Below are positions 46,421 to 58,072 of a stretch of DNA of 64,000 bases, piece after piece. Position numbers and translations under genes: made by a program. Each line of letters opens with the position of its first letter. Position 1 is the stretch's first letter. The notes beneath the pieces were generated by a model. That model was not told the DNA's origin. It did not search any database and saw nothing but the letters and a program-made list of their open reading frames with translations. The DNA lies in NCBI RefSeq assembly GCF_010183535.1, contig NC_071332.1, positions 16,306,001-16,370,000 on the forward strand, in the 5' to 3' direction. The stretch comes from Caenorhabditis remanei (Eukaryota > Nematoda > Chromadorea > Rhabditida > Rhabditidae).

Positions 46421-47180
46421 GGCTTTGTTTAAGGAGGGAATGAAGAGCGCCAACATTGAAAAACGTCTTGACATTCCATCAGCATCAGTATGATGTTGTT
46501 ACCTTCAAAAAGGATGGAAGTCTCTAAGAAAGGAAGAAAATCCGGCCGAGCAACAGGCAACACTTGTAGGACTCGAGGAATAAAAAAATTAAATTAAAAA
46601 AATCTCCCGCAATTATGATATCAGCATAAACAAGATCGCTATGGTTCTAAAAAACAATCGTGGGAGTGTCCAAATTATCGTCAAAAGGCACTTCGAGCTC
46701 AAGTCCAACAAACTATGTCAAAGACAGTCTTTTTTCGTCCAATTACAAGCTTCACAACTTGAAAAATCGAAAAGTTGCTTTTCAAGGTCCGCGCTCCCCG
46801 CATCGCGGAATCCCTTCAAAGACATCTGCTAGAAATCGGTGAGCTTCCAGATTTACTTGGAAAAAAGGTTAATAGAGCTAAGACAGAAGCTTCTGAGTCG
46901 GGCACCGACCCAGAAGAATTCGAGTTCCGATTATTGACGAAAAGAAAGGTATCATAGCCGACCTTCTTCGTATTATTATATAATGGACTATACTGTATTT
47001 CATGAATTGAATTCATGGTAACGTATCTCAAAACGGAAAATTATAGAAAGATCTATCAGTTACTGAAAAGAATTTATAGAATAAAAATTCCAGCAATCAG
47101 TTTCTAAGCGCTCAAGTGTACGTGGATCTTCTTCGTACAATAAAAATCAACAACCAACCTCTTTCGGATGTAACACCCCA
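46421..47180 (+). pseudogene. Transposase-like remnant in Merlin centre
   Basis: The frame from the left arm runs into a helix-turn-helix-like peptide (ALFKEGMKSANIEKRLDIPS, near 46,425-46,490). This resembles the N-terminal DNA-binding region of Tc1/mariner transposases, followed by broken frames. It is a captured or nested fragment with no catalytic part. Confidence 0.4.
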
Positions 47181-47270
47181 GATGTTGAAAACGATTTGAG
47201 TGATACGGTTAAGTCATCTGGTTGAAGAGTACAACAACTCTTCGATAACACACATAACACCAACAACACA

Positions 47271-47684
47271 ATGTTTCGTGCTAGTAATCGACTAGCACGA
47301 AACACGCCAAGATATCCAACTAACACCGAATTCTCTAAAAAACATGAACATTCGGCATACAGAGGAAACTCTCAAGATGCCCGTAATGTGCAAAATCCAG
47401 AAACCAATCTGGAACGTTCGAGGAGTCATAACAATGAGTCCGTCTCAAATCAACAACGGTTTCTTCAAAATTATCCACGCTTCACTAGTGAGTCCAACCA
47501 CCAATTAGTCTCGAAGGTGAACAGCAACATCGACCAAACTACATGCGAACTCTGCCAAGGCAGACATCCTCTCTCCGCCTGCACAGTGAATAAGGATGTA
47601 CTCATGAGACACTGTGCCACGACAGAGAGATGTATGGAATGTACGTCCCTCCTATACGCAATCCACAACTCCCTCTACGTCTGA
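47271..47684 (+). pseudogene. Gag zinc-knuckle fragment captured in Merlin centre
   Basis: A 137-residue frame, Asn/Ser-rich, ends with a CCHC knuckle (CELCQGRHPLSAC) and the start of a second (CMEC), in the arrangement of BEL/Pao Gag. It is not closely similar to the knuckles of the giant element by eye. It stops early and has no pol. Confidence 0.55.
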
Positions 47685-47850
47685 TGAAAAAGGTAGACGA
47701 ATGACAGCTACGAGAAAAAAAGATGGAGCTGAGACTACTTAAAAATTCTAACTCAGCAGAATGCCTGGGTTGTGTTAGTAAAGGAAGCCCTTTCTTTAGT
47801 ATCCACAACATACCAGGAATCTGGGATATTCTTCTGTATGCGGCCCAGCC

Positions 47851-48098
47851 ATCGCTGATAATTGTTGTTCATGCAAAAATCTCTTTTTTAGGTATTTTTT
47901 TTCAGAGATCATACCAGGTTTCCGATTACGTCTGATTATGGGCAGCAGGATTATCAAATCTACCTTATTAGTCTTCTTTTCCAGCAATCCAAAAACCCAA
48001 ACAGTTGGACGATCTACCATATGATACCGATTATATTTCGCCCGAAACATCGCCGTTTCGTCGATTTCAAATGTAGAGCAAAAGAAGAAGGAGGACAA
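47851..48098 (-). pseudogene. Merlin transposase fragment, right arm
   Basis: This is the inverted duplicate of 46,176-46,420, with nearly identical protein sequence. It shows that the terminal inverted repeats grew inward over part of the transposase gene. Confidence 0.7.
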
Positions 48099-49149
48099 TT
48101 ATTACACTTCTCTGATCAAAAAACTATGCGACGTACAAAATAGATAAGTAAATGAGAAAATGCAGAAAAAACAAAAAAAAACCAAAAAAATTGGAAAAGC
48201 TTATGAAAAAATGTATACTGGAGGGAGTGTAGTCATTTCTGACCAGTTTGGGGTTTTCTTAGTATAAGTAAATAAAACTTGTCGAAAACCCCCGTTTATT
48301 CCCAAAACCCCCGTCTATTCTTAAAACCCCCGTCAATTCTTAAAACCCCCGTCTATTCTTAAAACCCCCGTCTATTTTTAAAACCCCCGTTAATTCTTAA
48401 AACCCCCGTTAAATCATAAAGAGCCGAATGTTTCGCATTCAGTTCTGATAAACTCAATAATGGCCTTTCAATACGGATTAATGATTTTTTGTGGATGGAA
48501 TATGCATTCGAAAATGGAACAGAAAATTTCTCATTTTTCTCTTATACGGAAGCATCATAATAGACAATTATTCAAAGCTTTAGTGCTCCAGGTATGAAGT
48601 TCTTAATATCTAGAATATCTTTCCAATCTCTCTTTTTCCAGATCAGCACTCCCACAATTTTCTTAATTTCCCCACTGATTATCTTTATCTGTCTCCCATA
48701 TTTTCAAATCGAATTGAGTCTCCCTGGCGGTGTGATAATGAGTTTATTCAATATGTATCCAGCAATGGACTCAATTATTCTACTAATTATTGTTACGGAG
48801 TATAGAATTGCAGCAAGAAGTGATATAGATAGTAGCTTATAATAATTTATATCACTAATTTGTTTCAGAAGTGTTAAGTGGTGTGATGAGAAAATCTGCA
48901 GCAGTATTCAGTGCAAAGAGCAGCAGCACTTCTCAAACTACCGGACAAATTCAGTTGCCCACAATCAGAACTATTTTGTAGTTTTAACTTTTTCATACGC
49001 TTTGCCGGCTTTTCCGGAAATTACAAAAATGAAACTATTTTCTCATAAATTGTGTCAATAAATTGTGTCAATATTTGAAAATTTATCAAAAAAGGTCATA
49101 CTTCTTCACTGGATTCATGGGTGATCCTACCGGGCAATTGAATGATTCA

Positions 49150-49741
49150 GAAAACCCATTACAGTAACATTCCAAAATCGGGAACAGGGATATCAGTTGC
49201 GAGGAAAGAGTGAGTAAAACAATTAATCTTAATCTTTTATATTGTACTTTTGTAATTTTTTTTTCAAAATTATCAATAACCCTGTGACATCATCGAGAAT
49301 AAAACAAATTTTTGTAAAATACAATTCTAAATTAGCAGCTACAAGAAGGCTGATGTTGATTTACGTCAAAGAAAAACATTTCGACATTCTTGTTATTTCA
49401 CAGACAGGTGGAACTATATGGAGAAATATTTGGACTGAACTAAATAACTTCTGAATTCTTTCTGTATGTACCAGTGGATATTTTTCCTCATGATTTTATA
49501 GCGTTGAGTGAAACAAAACAGGTTTAATTGAATATTATGCTCAATTCAAGAAACCACAATCATATTATTCGATATAGTGTTTATGGTACTCCGTCTTGGC
49601 TGAAACTTGATATCTTCCTACATTTTCTCAAATTAGTAAAGTGCTTACCACTTGAACATTAAACACGTGGAAACCAGTTGAAAAGCGATTTCTGAAATAA
49701 TAGGCTAGAACTGTTGCTGTACAATTTTTACAAACTCATAA
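49150..49741. other. Receptor-locus duplication remnants
   Basis: Short matches to the minus-strand receptor locus are visible: 49,155-49,200 resembles 53,666-53,710, and 49,500-49,580 resembles 52,760-52,840. No reading frame is supported. Confidence 0.45.
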
Positions 49742-52414
49742 CTATAGTTGAGCCCACCTGAACAAAATTTTAAACGAGGAGTCATCCAGATGAAAATTAT
49801 AGCATTCACTGAGGAATGAAGTGCGCAGATATTGAGTGTGATTTGTGTGAAGACTGGACGTGTTTTTGGTAGATTCTTGCCAATATAAAATTGTCAACAA
49901 ACCTTGCGCATTTTTGAACCGGCCGAACGACAGAAACAGGAATCCAATCAAAGGTATGATCAGCATAACAGACACCGCCAATTGGGCAATTAGGCTGCGA
50001 ACTGCTGAGCGAAATCTTTGAAAGCTAGTCGCTGACACTGTTTTTTTGAGAGCCTGCACCATTTTGAGCATGTCAATTGTTGTAAAAATATACAAAAACC
50101 CGCAGACTCCTCCCTCCCTCAAAATACCTCCCTCAAAATACCTCCTCTTTACGTCAATAATGAACTGATATCCTCCAACGCAGCTAAATCATCCATATTC
50201 TCATCTGTATTTTTTAGCAACTACAACTGTTCCCCTTCCAGCTCGCTTATCCCGGTGTCGAACAATTCTAGCAATAATATCTCCCCTTCTGAGCTTTTTC
50301 TTCCCTGGATCATCGAGAACACGCTTCGTAAAGTCCCTCCCCGTTGCGGTTTCACAACCCATCATGCCAACTTCTATATCATTCGTAACTGCGCTACCAC
50401 CCTCGCTATTCCGTTGTCAATCATCTATTCTGACTCTTTTCTTAAGTCACACGTCCCTGCTTCTTGGAAACACGCTATCATCATCCCAATTCCCAAAAAA
50501 GGATCCTTGACCTCTCCTGAAAACTACCGCCCGATATCGCTCACAGACCCCTTTTCTCGTGTCTGTGAGCGTATCTTGTGCAATTATATTAAGATTAATC
50601 TCTTCCGCAATATAAGCAGATTTCAACACGGGTTTCTGTCTAAACGATCTTGCTCTAGCTCACTTGTCCACTCCATCTCTGAATACCGATTATTACTCTC
50701 CAGTCACAAGTCTCTTGACGTTGTCTACTTCGACTTCCGCAAGGCATTCGATCAAGTGGACCACCAATTTCTTATTTCGAAACTTGACAGCTTCGGAATC
50801 CCTAGTAATATCATTTCCTGGCTTACTGATTTTCTGTCTGATCGAACATTCTCTGTCAAGATTGACGACTTCGTTGGCACTCCCTCTGCTTCTATCCCCT
50901 CCGGTGTCCCCCAGGGCTCCGTCTCTGGCCCTCTCCTGTTTTTAGTCTTTATTAATGATCTCCTGCTCAAACTTGCTGACATTTCATCGCTATGTATCGC
51001 AGCTTTCGCTGACGATATTAAGCTTTACTCTCATGATTCTCTAGCACTTCAAATGGGAATAGACTTGGTAGAGTCTTGGGCTTCTGATAACTCCTTACCT
51101 CTGGCCCACTCTAAGACTGCCCTTCTTCGTCTCGGACCTCGAAACTCTTCTCACCCGTACACTATTGGAGGTTCCCTCATTGATTCCGTTGATTCTGTTA
51201 GGGATTTAGGTTTATTAATAGAACCTAATCTCAAGTTCACTAGACACATTAATCGGGCTGTTGCTCTCGCCTTACTCCGTTCAAAACAACTACTGAAATC
51301 TTTCAAATCCAACTCTCCCCAATTTTATATCTTCCTATTCAAAACTTATGTACTCCCTCTAGTTGAATACTGCTCCGTCGTTTATTCGCCTCCCCCATCA
51401 TCTAAACTAGCCCACAAGCTCGAAACTCCTCTCAGATTCTTTTCGCGGAAAATTCTTCAACGCTGTAACACACCTTATTGTTCCTACTCGGATCGCCTCT
51501 CCCAACTTGACCTCTTTTCTATGCGCCACCGTAGGCTCAAAGCGCAACTACTTCTCTTATACAATCTTATAATCGGCGCCTCATATTTTCCTAGTCTTGA
51601 GACCCATGTCAGGTTAAGTTCCTCCTCCCGTCGCCCAATGTCTCTTATCTGTATAAATCCTAATTGCTCTAATTTTTTCTCAACGGTAGTACCTATTTGG
51701 AATGCCTTAACTATTAATGTTCCCCATTTCCTTTGCCCATCGGAATTCAACTCTCTTCTTGTAAATAATATTGCACGATTCTGATTTTTTTTTCTTTCTT
51801 TATTCTCCCTCCCCCTTGCCCAACACCTATTTTATAATTCCTTATTCCCGGTTTCCTTTCTCAGGTTTAGTCTCGTGAGGGACTGTACCTGACCTCCAGT
51901 GACATTTTCTGTATATTTAAATAGTTAAATAAAATATCAAGACTCCGATACAACAAATACCATAAATTGTCAATACATAAAACCAGTTGTTGCTGAAATC
52001 ATAAACAACGAAATTAGAAAGGCTTGCGAATTGAACAATGTAGTTGGAATATTTGCCACGAATGAAAGTCAGTTGCTCTTCTCTGTTCATCCCAATTTTG
52101 TTGAAACAGAAGTATGAAAAAAGGATAGTAAATGCAAGAAGAGTGAAACCAACATTATAAATATGATCAGATATAACATTGTGTATTGAAGAACTGTGCA
52201 AGCGCTGCATAACTAAAAAATGTTTCGTTGAAAAAGGTTTGAAAATAACTTTGTTTACTTGATAAAGAAGGATGAAAGAGGTGAATCTTGCATCTTTTTA
52301 GTTCCCTCTTAAAACTATCAATAAGACTGTGAAAGCTCCAAGAATAAAGGATACAACACCTACAATGTAAAAGTAGACAAGGGTCCACGTATTGGTTTGG
52401 AAGTTGGTATTCAT
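49742..52414 (-). pseudogene. Srh/Sri-like 7TM chemoreceptor split by LINE copy B
   Basis: The N-terminal part (52,414-51,947) and C-terminal part (50,103-49,742) align with the intact paralogue at 52,977-53,955 and are separated by the LINE with its AGACTCC duplication. It also has a stop codon in the first exon (GN-stop-KDA, near 52,300, where the paralogue has Tyr) and lacks one middle segment. It is therefore a pseudogene irrespective of the LINE. Confidence 0.8.
50111..51939 (+). mobile_element. 5'-truncated LINE, copy B, inserted in a receptor gene
   Basis: This is nearly identical to 40,208-42,030. The RT frame runs from the 5' end to the stop at 51,782-51,784, with FADD near 51,005. 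It is flanked by AGACTCC at 50,104-50,110 and 51,940-51,946, a 7-bp target duplication. The uninterrupted paralogue at 53,295 has the same bases once. The insertion splits a minus-strand 7TM gene. There is no endonuclease domain, and the frame is open at its 5' edge, so this is a truncated copy. Confidence 0.88.
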
Positions 52415-52561
52415 TTTAAGAAATAGAAAAAAAGAAGTAAAACATTGCCAGAGGTTTTGTTATCAACAGGTGATATTGGATACATCCAGTAATTGAATTT
52501 TGTCATGATGTGTTACAATAGAAGAACCTGGTTTTGAAGTGAGTTAGTTACAGATGTACAC

Positions 52562-52635
52562 TGCAGAGCTGTGCGGAAGTAAAATTTTCAAAAATGGGAA
52601 TCGAAAGAAGGGATTCTGCACAGCTCTGCGGTAGA
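52562..52635. repeat. Small hairpin with 11-bp arms
   Basis: CAGAGCTGTGC and GCACAGCTCTG are inverted around a ~50-bp centre downstream of the intact receptor gene. One arm-like stretch with GCTGTGCGGAAG recurs near 54,102. It is probably a short MITE. Confidence 0.5.
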
Positions 52636-52976
52636 ACTATATGGAGTCTTTACGTCTCAGTGGCGTTTTACAATTTTCAGACTTTCAGTAAGTTCTGAAT
52701 TCTTTCTGTATGTACCAGTGGATACTTTTGCTCAGGTATTTATAGCGTTGAGTGAAATATGACTAGTTTGAATGAATATTATGCTCAATTCAAGAAACCA
52801 CAATCATATTATTCGATATAGTGTTTATGGTACTTCCTCTTTGTATTCTTCTTACAACAGGCTGAAAATTTATATCTTTTGATATTTTTCGCAAAAGTCC
52901 CTACCTCTTTAACATTAAACACGCCGAAACCGGTAGAAAAGTGATCTCTAAAAAAAAGATGATTAAAACGTGAAAC

Positions 52977-53955
52977 CTAGGCTACCCACCTGAACAAAAG
53001 TTTGCGAAAAGGAGGAGTCGTCCATATAAAAATTATCGCATTTGTAGAGGAATGAAGTGCGCAGATATTGAGTGTGATTTGTGAGAAAACTTGCGCATTT
53101 TCGAACCGACCAAACGACAGAAATAGGAATCCCATCAAAGTTAACAATAACATAGCAGACACCGCCAATTGGGCAATCAGGCTGCGGACTGCTGAGCGAT
53201 ATCTTTGAAAGCTAGTCGCTGACACGGTTTTCTTGAGAGATTCCAACATTTTCAGCATATCAATTGTTGTAAAAATATACAAAACACCGCAGACTCCGAT
53301 GAAAAAAATACCGTAAACTATGTATACATTGAACCAGATGTTGTTGAAATCATAAACTACAAAATTGGAAAGGCTTGCGAATTGAACAATGTAGTCTGAA
53401 TATTTGCCACGGATGAAAGACAGCTGTTCTTCTCTTTTCATCCCGATTTTGGAGAAACAGAAATATGAAAAAATAGTAGCAAATGCAAGAAGAGTAAAAC
53501 CAAGATTATAAATATGATCATGTATAACATTGTGTTTAAGAACTAATCCAATACTTTGATGCTTGAAAATAAAACAAAACACAAGGCATCCAACTTGAAG
53601 AATAATAGAGGATAGCAAGAACCCCAATAGATGATGGAGCCATATACCGAAATACTTTGCTGGAAACCCATTACAGTAACCTCCCAAAATTGGAAACAAA
53701 GATATTGGCTGCGTGAATATAGTGTATTGAAGAACTGTGCAAGCGCTGCATAACTAGAAATATTTACGTTTTAAAAAAGCTGAAAAAGAACTTGTTTACT
53801 TGATAAAGAAGGATGAAAGAGGTGAATCTTGCATCTTTATAGTTCCCTTTAAAAATGATCAATAAAACTGTGAAAGCTCCAAGAATAAAGGAAACAACAC
53901 CTACAATGTAAAAGTAGACCAGAGTCCACGTACTGGGTTCGAAGTTGATACTCAT
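52977..53955 (-). CDS. Srh/Sri-like 7TM chemoreceptor, apparently intact
   Basis: Two exons, 53,955-53,800 and 53,753-52,977, are joined in phase 0 by an intron ending TTTCTAG. The product is about 310 residues. It has several hydrophobic segments, a loop SATSFQRYRSAVRSLIAQ before TM6, and a final TM7 followed by TTPPFRKLLF, a tail pattern common to the Srh/Sri/Str superfamily. It should be a sensory-neuron receptor at the cilium. Family assignment between Srh and Sri is uncertain. The gene may end a little differently if a final small exon exists. Confidence 0.72.
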
Positions 53956-53959
53956 ATTG

Positions 53960-54770
53960 GGAAATAGAAGAAAAGAAGTAAAAAATTGTCAGAGGTTTTA
54001 TTATAAACAGGTGATATTAGATACATCCAGTAATAGAATTTCGTCATGAAGTGTTAAAATAGAAGAACCTGGTTTTGATGTGAGCTCGGATGTGCACTAC
54101 ATTGCTGTGCGGAAGTAAAATTTTCGAAAAAAAAGAAGTCAGAGGTCGGAAGTCAGCTCTGGTCCATTCATGAAGCTCTAAGTAGTAATGTGGAGACGGC
54201 AAGCGCTTCTGAAAAATATGGAAAGGAGTTTCTGTAAATTTTGAATTTTTCGCAAAATGTTTCTCGGATGTCGGAACCGAGCCCTGGAATCAGTATTCAA
54301 AGGGAGACCCGACACGGCCAGAACGTGTTCCAGATTTAGAACCGGGCCCATTTTTTCTCCTATAAATATACGACTACTTTCAGACAAGATCACGATTTTC
54401 CATGAATTTTCTGTAGTCTATAATCAATTGTACACTTTTCATGTACACCCAGTAATTTTCCATAGATGGAGACGCTCTGGAGAAGACAAGGCTCTTTGAC
54501 GACCCAGCTATTCTGTTGTTTAGTTGGTTGCTCGCAATGAGATATGCTATCAACTTTAAATACCGGAATATCTAAATAATACTGGTATCAGTTTATAAAC
54601 AAAATGTTTTTTATTTGAATGAAAAAAAGATTCTCTTCGTGATGTCTTGGTTTTCATTTTTAGTTGTCCCCTTTGGTAAACACAATTATAAGACAACTGA
54701 TAATTAGAAATTTTTTTTTCGTGCGATCTATTGCTCTTAAGGTTTCCTTCCTTTATAATACTCTCATTCC
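53960..54770. other. Spacer before Srd-type gene
   Basis: No supported gene. The first 150 bp resemble the region upstream of the pseudogene at 52,414-52,560, as expected from the locus duplication. Confidence 0.4.
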
Positions 54771-54774
54771 AAAA

Positions 54775-56193
54775 ATGGTTACCGACGTCGAGTTGGCCAA
54801 CTATTTCCGAATAATCCATCTAATGTTCGGAGGTACTGGTTCTATTCTGAATCTCTGCCTGCTATACCTCGCAATTTTCCAAACCCCGAAAGCTATCCGT
54901 TTGTACTCCACACTTATAATTAATTTCGCTGTGACAGATGCTCTGACTTGTCTTCTAGACATTTTTATTGAGATCAGGTCAGGAAAAATTCCATACTTGT
55001 TCAGGGCCCGAACCATGTCAGCAAAGTTAAGGCCTATGATTCAGAATTGGAAGAATTTTTTAGAAATCATGAAAAATGTTCACATTTTCGATGAAAAATT
55101 GGAAAAATGTCAAAAAATGTTTTTAAAAATTGGTTCAAAAGTTTCCGGACGTTGGGGACAAGTATGAAAATTTCAAGCTAATTTTCTAGATTCAGAGTTC
55201 TTCCCTACCCAAATGAAGATTCCATGGCACATATTATGAATGGAGTCTGCAAAAATTTTGGGTTAACCACTTGTGTAATCGGGTACTGGTTTGGAAAACT
55301 CTTCTCTGATTATCTTTTTGTATTTTCAGATTCAGTCTATATCTTCACACTTTATCCCATTCTATCTGGTCATTACTAATATCTTTCGGCTACCGATATC
55401 TGATTCTTTTCAACACTTCATTTGTGAAATGCAGCAGTGTTACGTTGGTTATTCTTGCGTTTTACCTTCCCTCATTTTTACAGGCGGTACGGTAGTTTTA
55501 TTATCATAATTAATAATAATATAGCTAGCTTTAAGATAACTTACTGGACAAACTTTGTGGAACGCTCTGAAATTCTACCTGTAATTGAAAGAGTGCACCC
55601 AGATTATGATTTCAGTGAGAACGTGGGTCTCCTTACTGGGATAACAGACTTGTCATCGGTGTCCGTAGTTTATGGAATGATACATACCACTCTTCCAATC
55701 ACTCCTGTCTACATCTCAGTTTTCGTAATTCGCTGGAAAACTGTGAAGATCTTAACAAAAAAGAGGGATTTCATGTCGCAAGACACCAAGATTATGCACT
55801 CTCAGTTGCTGAAAGTGCTTACTCTTCAAGCTATTCTACCTGCAACCACTTTCGGAACATCCTACTTATTCATTGGATGTAAGTCTATATTTCTCTCCAA
55901 AAAAAGTAATCACCAGTTACAGTAAGACTCGGAATCTTCAGCGGTCAAATCTATGAGCATTTGGTGTTTTCTATAGCGATTCTGATGCCAGTGGTATCTC
56001 CTATGACATATTTTGTGTTCGTCAAACCTTATAGGCAGTTTTTTATAAAGTAAGTTCAAAATGGTCAAACATTCCGAAGAATGTGTCTTTCAGAAAATTT
56101 TGTAAGAAGTATTACCAACCTCCGATTCAAGACATTGCACGTACACGGATGTATAGTAATCAGGAACAAACACTTACTGCAAACAGGAGTTAG
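54775..56193 (+). CDS. Srd-type 7TM chemoreceptor
   Basis: The gene starts with an Srd-like first segment (NLCLLYLAIFQTPKAIRLYS). Further exons lie near 55,190-55,270, 55,330-55,493, 55,495-55,878, 55,923-56,050 and 56,093-56,193. The fifth contains the typical VVSPMTYFVFVKPYRQF end of TM7. HSQLLKVLTLQAILP precedes TM6. Exon borders are approximate. No lesion was seen. It is on the opposite strand to the preceding receptor gene. Confidence 0.68.
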
Positions 56194-56200
56194 ATATTTA

Positions 56201-57550
56201 TTAATTATCACATTCATACTTAATATCTTCCAATTCATCATCAGTACATAATTCAACAGTCTTTATTGCATTAGCCAGCGTGCCTTCTTCATCTTTGTCC
56301 AGTGAATTCATAGTAATCCCTCCCAAATTCTTGTCTCTTACATAAATAGACTTCTCCCGAAAGCTTCTCTCATTTTCAAAAGTTGCGAACATCCGTGAAC
56401 TTGATTCCCAAACGAAAGGTAGCCTTGATTTCTCACCCATGATACTGAGAAACTCGACCATGGCTCCCGTTTCCACAGCCTCCAAGCCATCTCGTACGGA
56501 CCTTGAGCATCTAGTTTAGGTGCGGGAAACGCTTCATTCAAAGAGTATGTTACATTAGTCCAGAACAGTCCGAATAGCGGTACCACCAAATTAAATTTAC
56601 TCGGTCGTTTCGTTTGACACACCAAATACTTCATTGTTGCATCCAAGCTGAGTTCCGGATTTCCTAATAAAGGCGATATCGGACCTATTAGCTTATTACT
56701 ATACTGGTATTCATCAGTAAGCACATTCACGAAATCCACATATTTCAGAATTTCATTGAAATAGTAACTATTCAAATCGGAAATATTTCTGGGAGCAGTG
56801 ATGCTCAGCACATAGTCATCTGCTCTACCTTTGACTATTCTATGCTTTTCAAGATGTTCCCGGATATCTCGGATCAACATGAAGTAGGGAACTCTGGAGA
56901 TATATGGAGGCCACATCCAGGAAATTTCAATTCCATCGATCTCATAATGATCGATAACAGCGATGATGGAGTTCAAGAATTTTCTGAAAACTTTCTGACT
57001 TATATCTCTTTACGATCCTGTCACTATCTTGAAAATCTCTTACGTTCTGGTTTCTTTACTTGCTGTCAGCGAAGTTATCTGTCGGAATTCTGAGTCTGCT
57101 TGGTAACCACCGACAGCAAACATCATCTTTAATCCGTTTTGTTTTGCCTCGCTGACCGCTTTTTTCATGTCCCAAATCTTTGTTTCAGCGTACGTCTGAT
57201 CGGTTTTCACAACCAATTCTTTTTCAATTCGGACAAACATAAAAATGACATGCGTCAAATTGTTCAATTGCCAGGGTTGAAGATCAAAAAATCCCCAAAA
57301 TGTGAAGTATCCTACCACTCGTTTTGCACATGTTTCAGTAATGTTTTTGGAGGGGAGAGATTCTGGAAACCTTTTTATTTTCAAAATTTTTAATAGAATT
57401 CAGCTGTTCAGCCTACCCCAATCCAGCAAACCAGTTAGCATGGAAGTTAGAAAATATGCGACGGGAGCGCACACCACACAAATCAACAAAAACACTATGA
57501 AATTGGTATATATGGTTTTTTGAGAGCAGAGAGGATTGGCGAACCTATAA
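56201..57550 (-). pseudogene. Chitinase-like (chil-type, GH18) gene with one frameshift
   Basis: The minus strand encodes a short N-terminal hydrophobic anchor (FIVFLLICVVCAPVAYFL, near 57,500). A GH18-like barrel follows: CAKRVVGYFTFW, then LTHVIFMFV. After an intron with donor ACGTAAGA comes DGIEISWMWP at the active-site strand. In true chitinases this strand is DGxDxDxE. The acidic catalytic residues are missing, as in C. elegans chil proteins. Near 56,430-56,470 the frame shifts by one base relative to its paralogue at 58,073, so it may be a pseudogene or contain a sequence error. The stop is at 56,201. The first exon is uncertain. Confidence 0.65.
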
Positions 57551-58072
57551 AAATGTAGATTGTTTTGACATCATTTGTCTCATAAACCTTCTATTGTTCG
57601 GTCCATATGTAGTTTCATTCGGCATTATTAAGCGGAGTGAGTAGACGCAGAAATAAAAAGATTATGATTAATTATCGTCATTGGGGGATACCGATGAGTA
57701 AGTACTATGATTGCAGTTATGAAAACGGTGTGAAAATCAGTTGTGACAGTCAGAACCACAGACAAACGCTCGGAAAAACTTTATATAGAATAACATTTTG
57801 ATTTTCTAATGATAAGGAATAGTCACATGATTCATCACTGGTCTTACTGCAGTGAGATCATTATATTCCTCAGCGATAGACCCGTTTATTTATCGAGAGA
57901 AAAATATAGGAAGTTTTTTTCGACCAAGGGCAAACAGCGTGTCTTGTCGAAAAATGGGTGGAGCTAAAGGGGGTTCCCTGACTCATAGACAAGGTACTTG
58001 CTCAGAGTTAATTTTTCTTTATAACTCCTACAAGATGTCCAACATGATTTCATTTACTCTATTTATTCCCTA
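57551..58072. other. Divergent spacer between the two chitinase-like genes
   Basis: About 0.5 kb between the minus-strand and plus-strand chil-type genes. It probably contains both promoters. No gene is supported. Confidence 0.4.

Larger units (their letters stand above)
45842..48425. mobile_element. Merlin-type foldback DNA transposon with 575-bp terminal inverted repeats
   Basis: It is flanked by GAATGTTT at 45,834-45,841 and 48,426-48,433, an 8-bp target duplication as known for Merlin. The ends are GGCTCTTTATGATTTAACGG and its inverse. The inverted arms are 45,842-46,417 and 47,851-48,425. Each arm includes a fragment of an IS1595/ISXO2-like transposase (IDETAMFRAKYNR... WVFGLLERK). The 1.4-kb centre carries remnants of a helix-turn-helix and of a Gag knuckle. 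No complete transposase is present, so it is non-autonomous. Confidence 0.85.
44904..48981 (+). pseudogene. Str/Srj-type 7TM chemoreceptor, paralogue 2, split by Merlin transposon
   Basis: Exon 1 is 44,904-45,197. Later exons lie near 45,476-45,555, then 45,606-45,841 continuing after the transposon at 48,434-48,592, then 48,643-48,840 and 48,870-48,981. Reading across the insertion with one copy of the 8-bp target duplication keeps the frame, so the gene was open before insertion. An additional MITE sits in intron 1. It lacks the 8-bp duplication that breaks paralogue 1. Confidence 0.75.
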
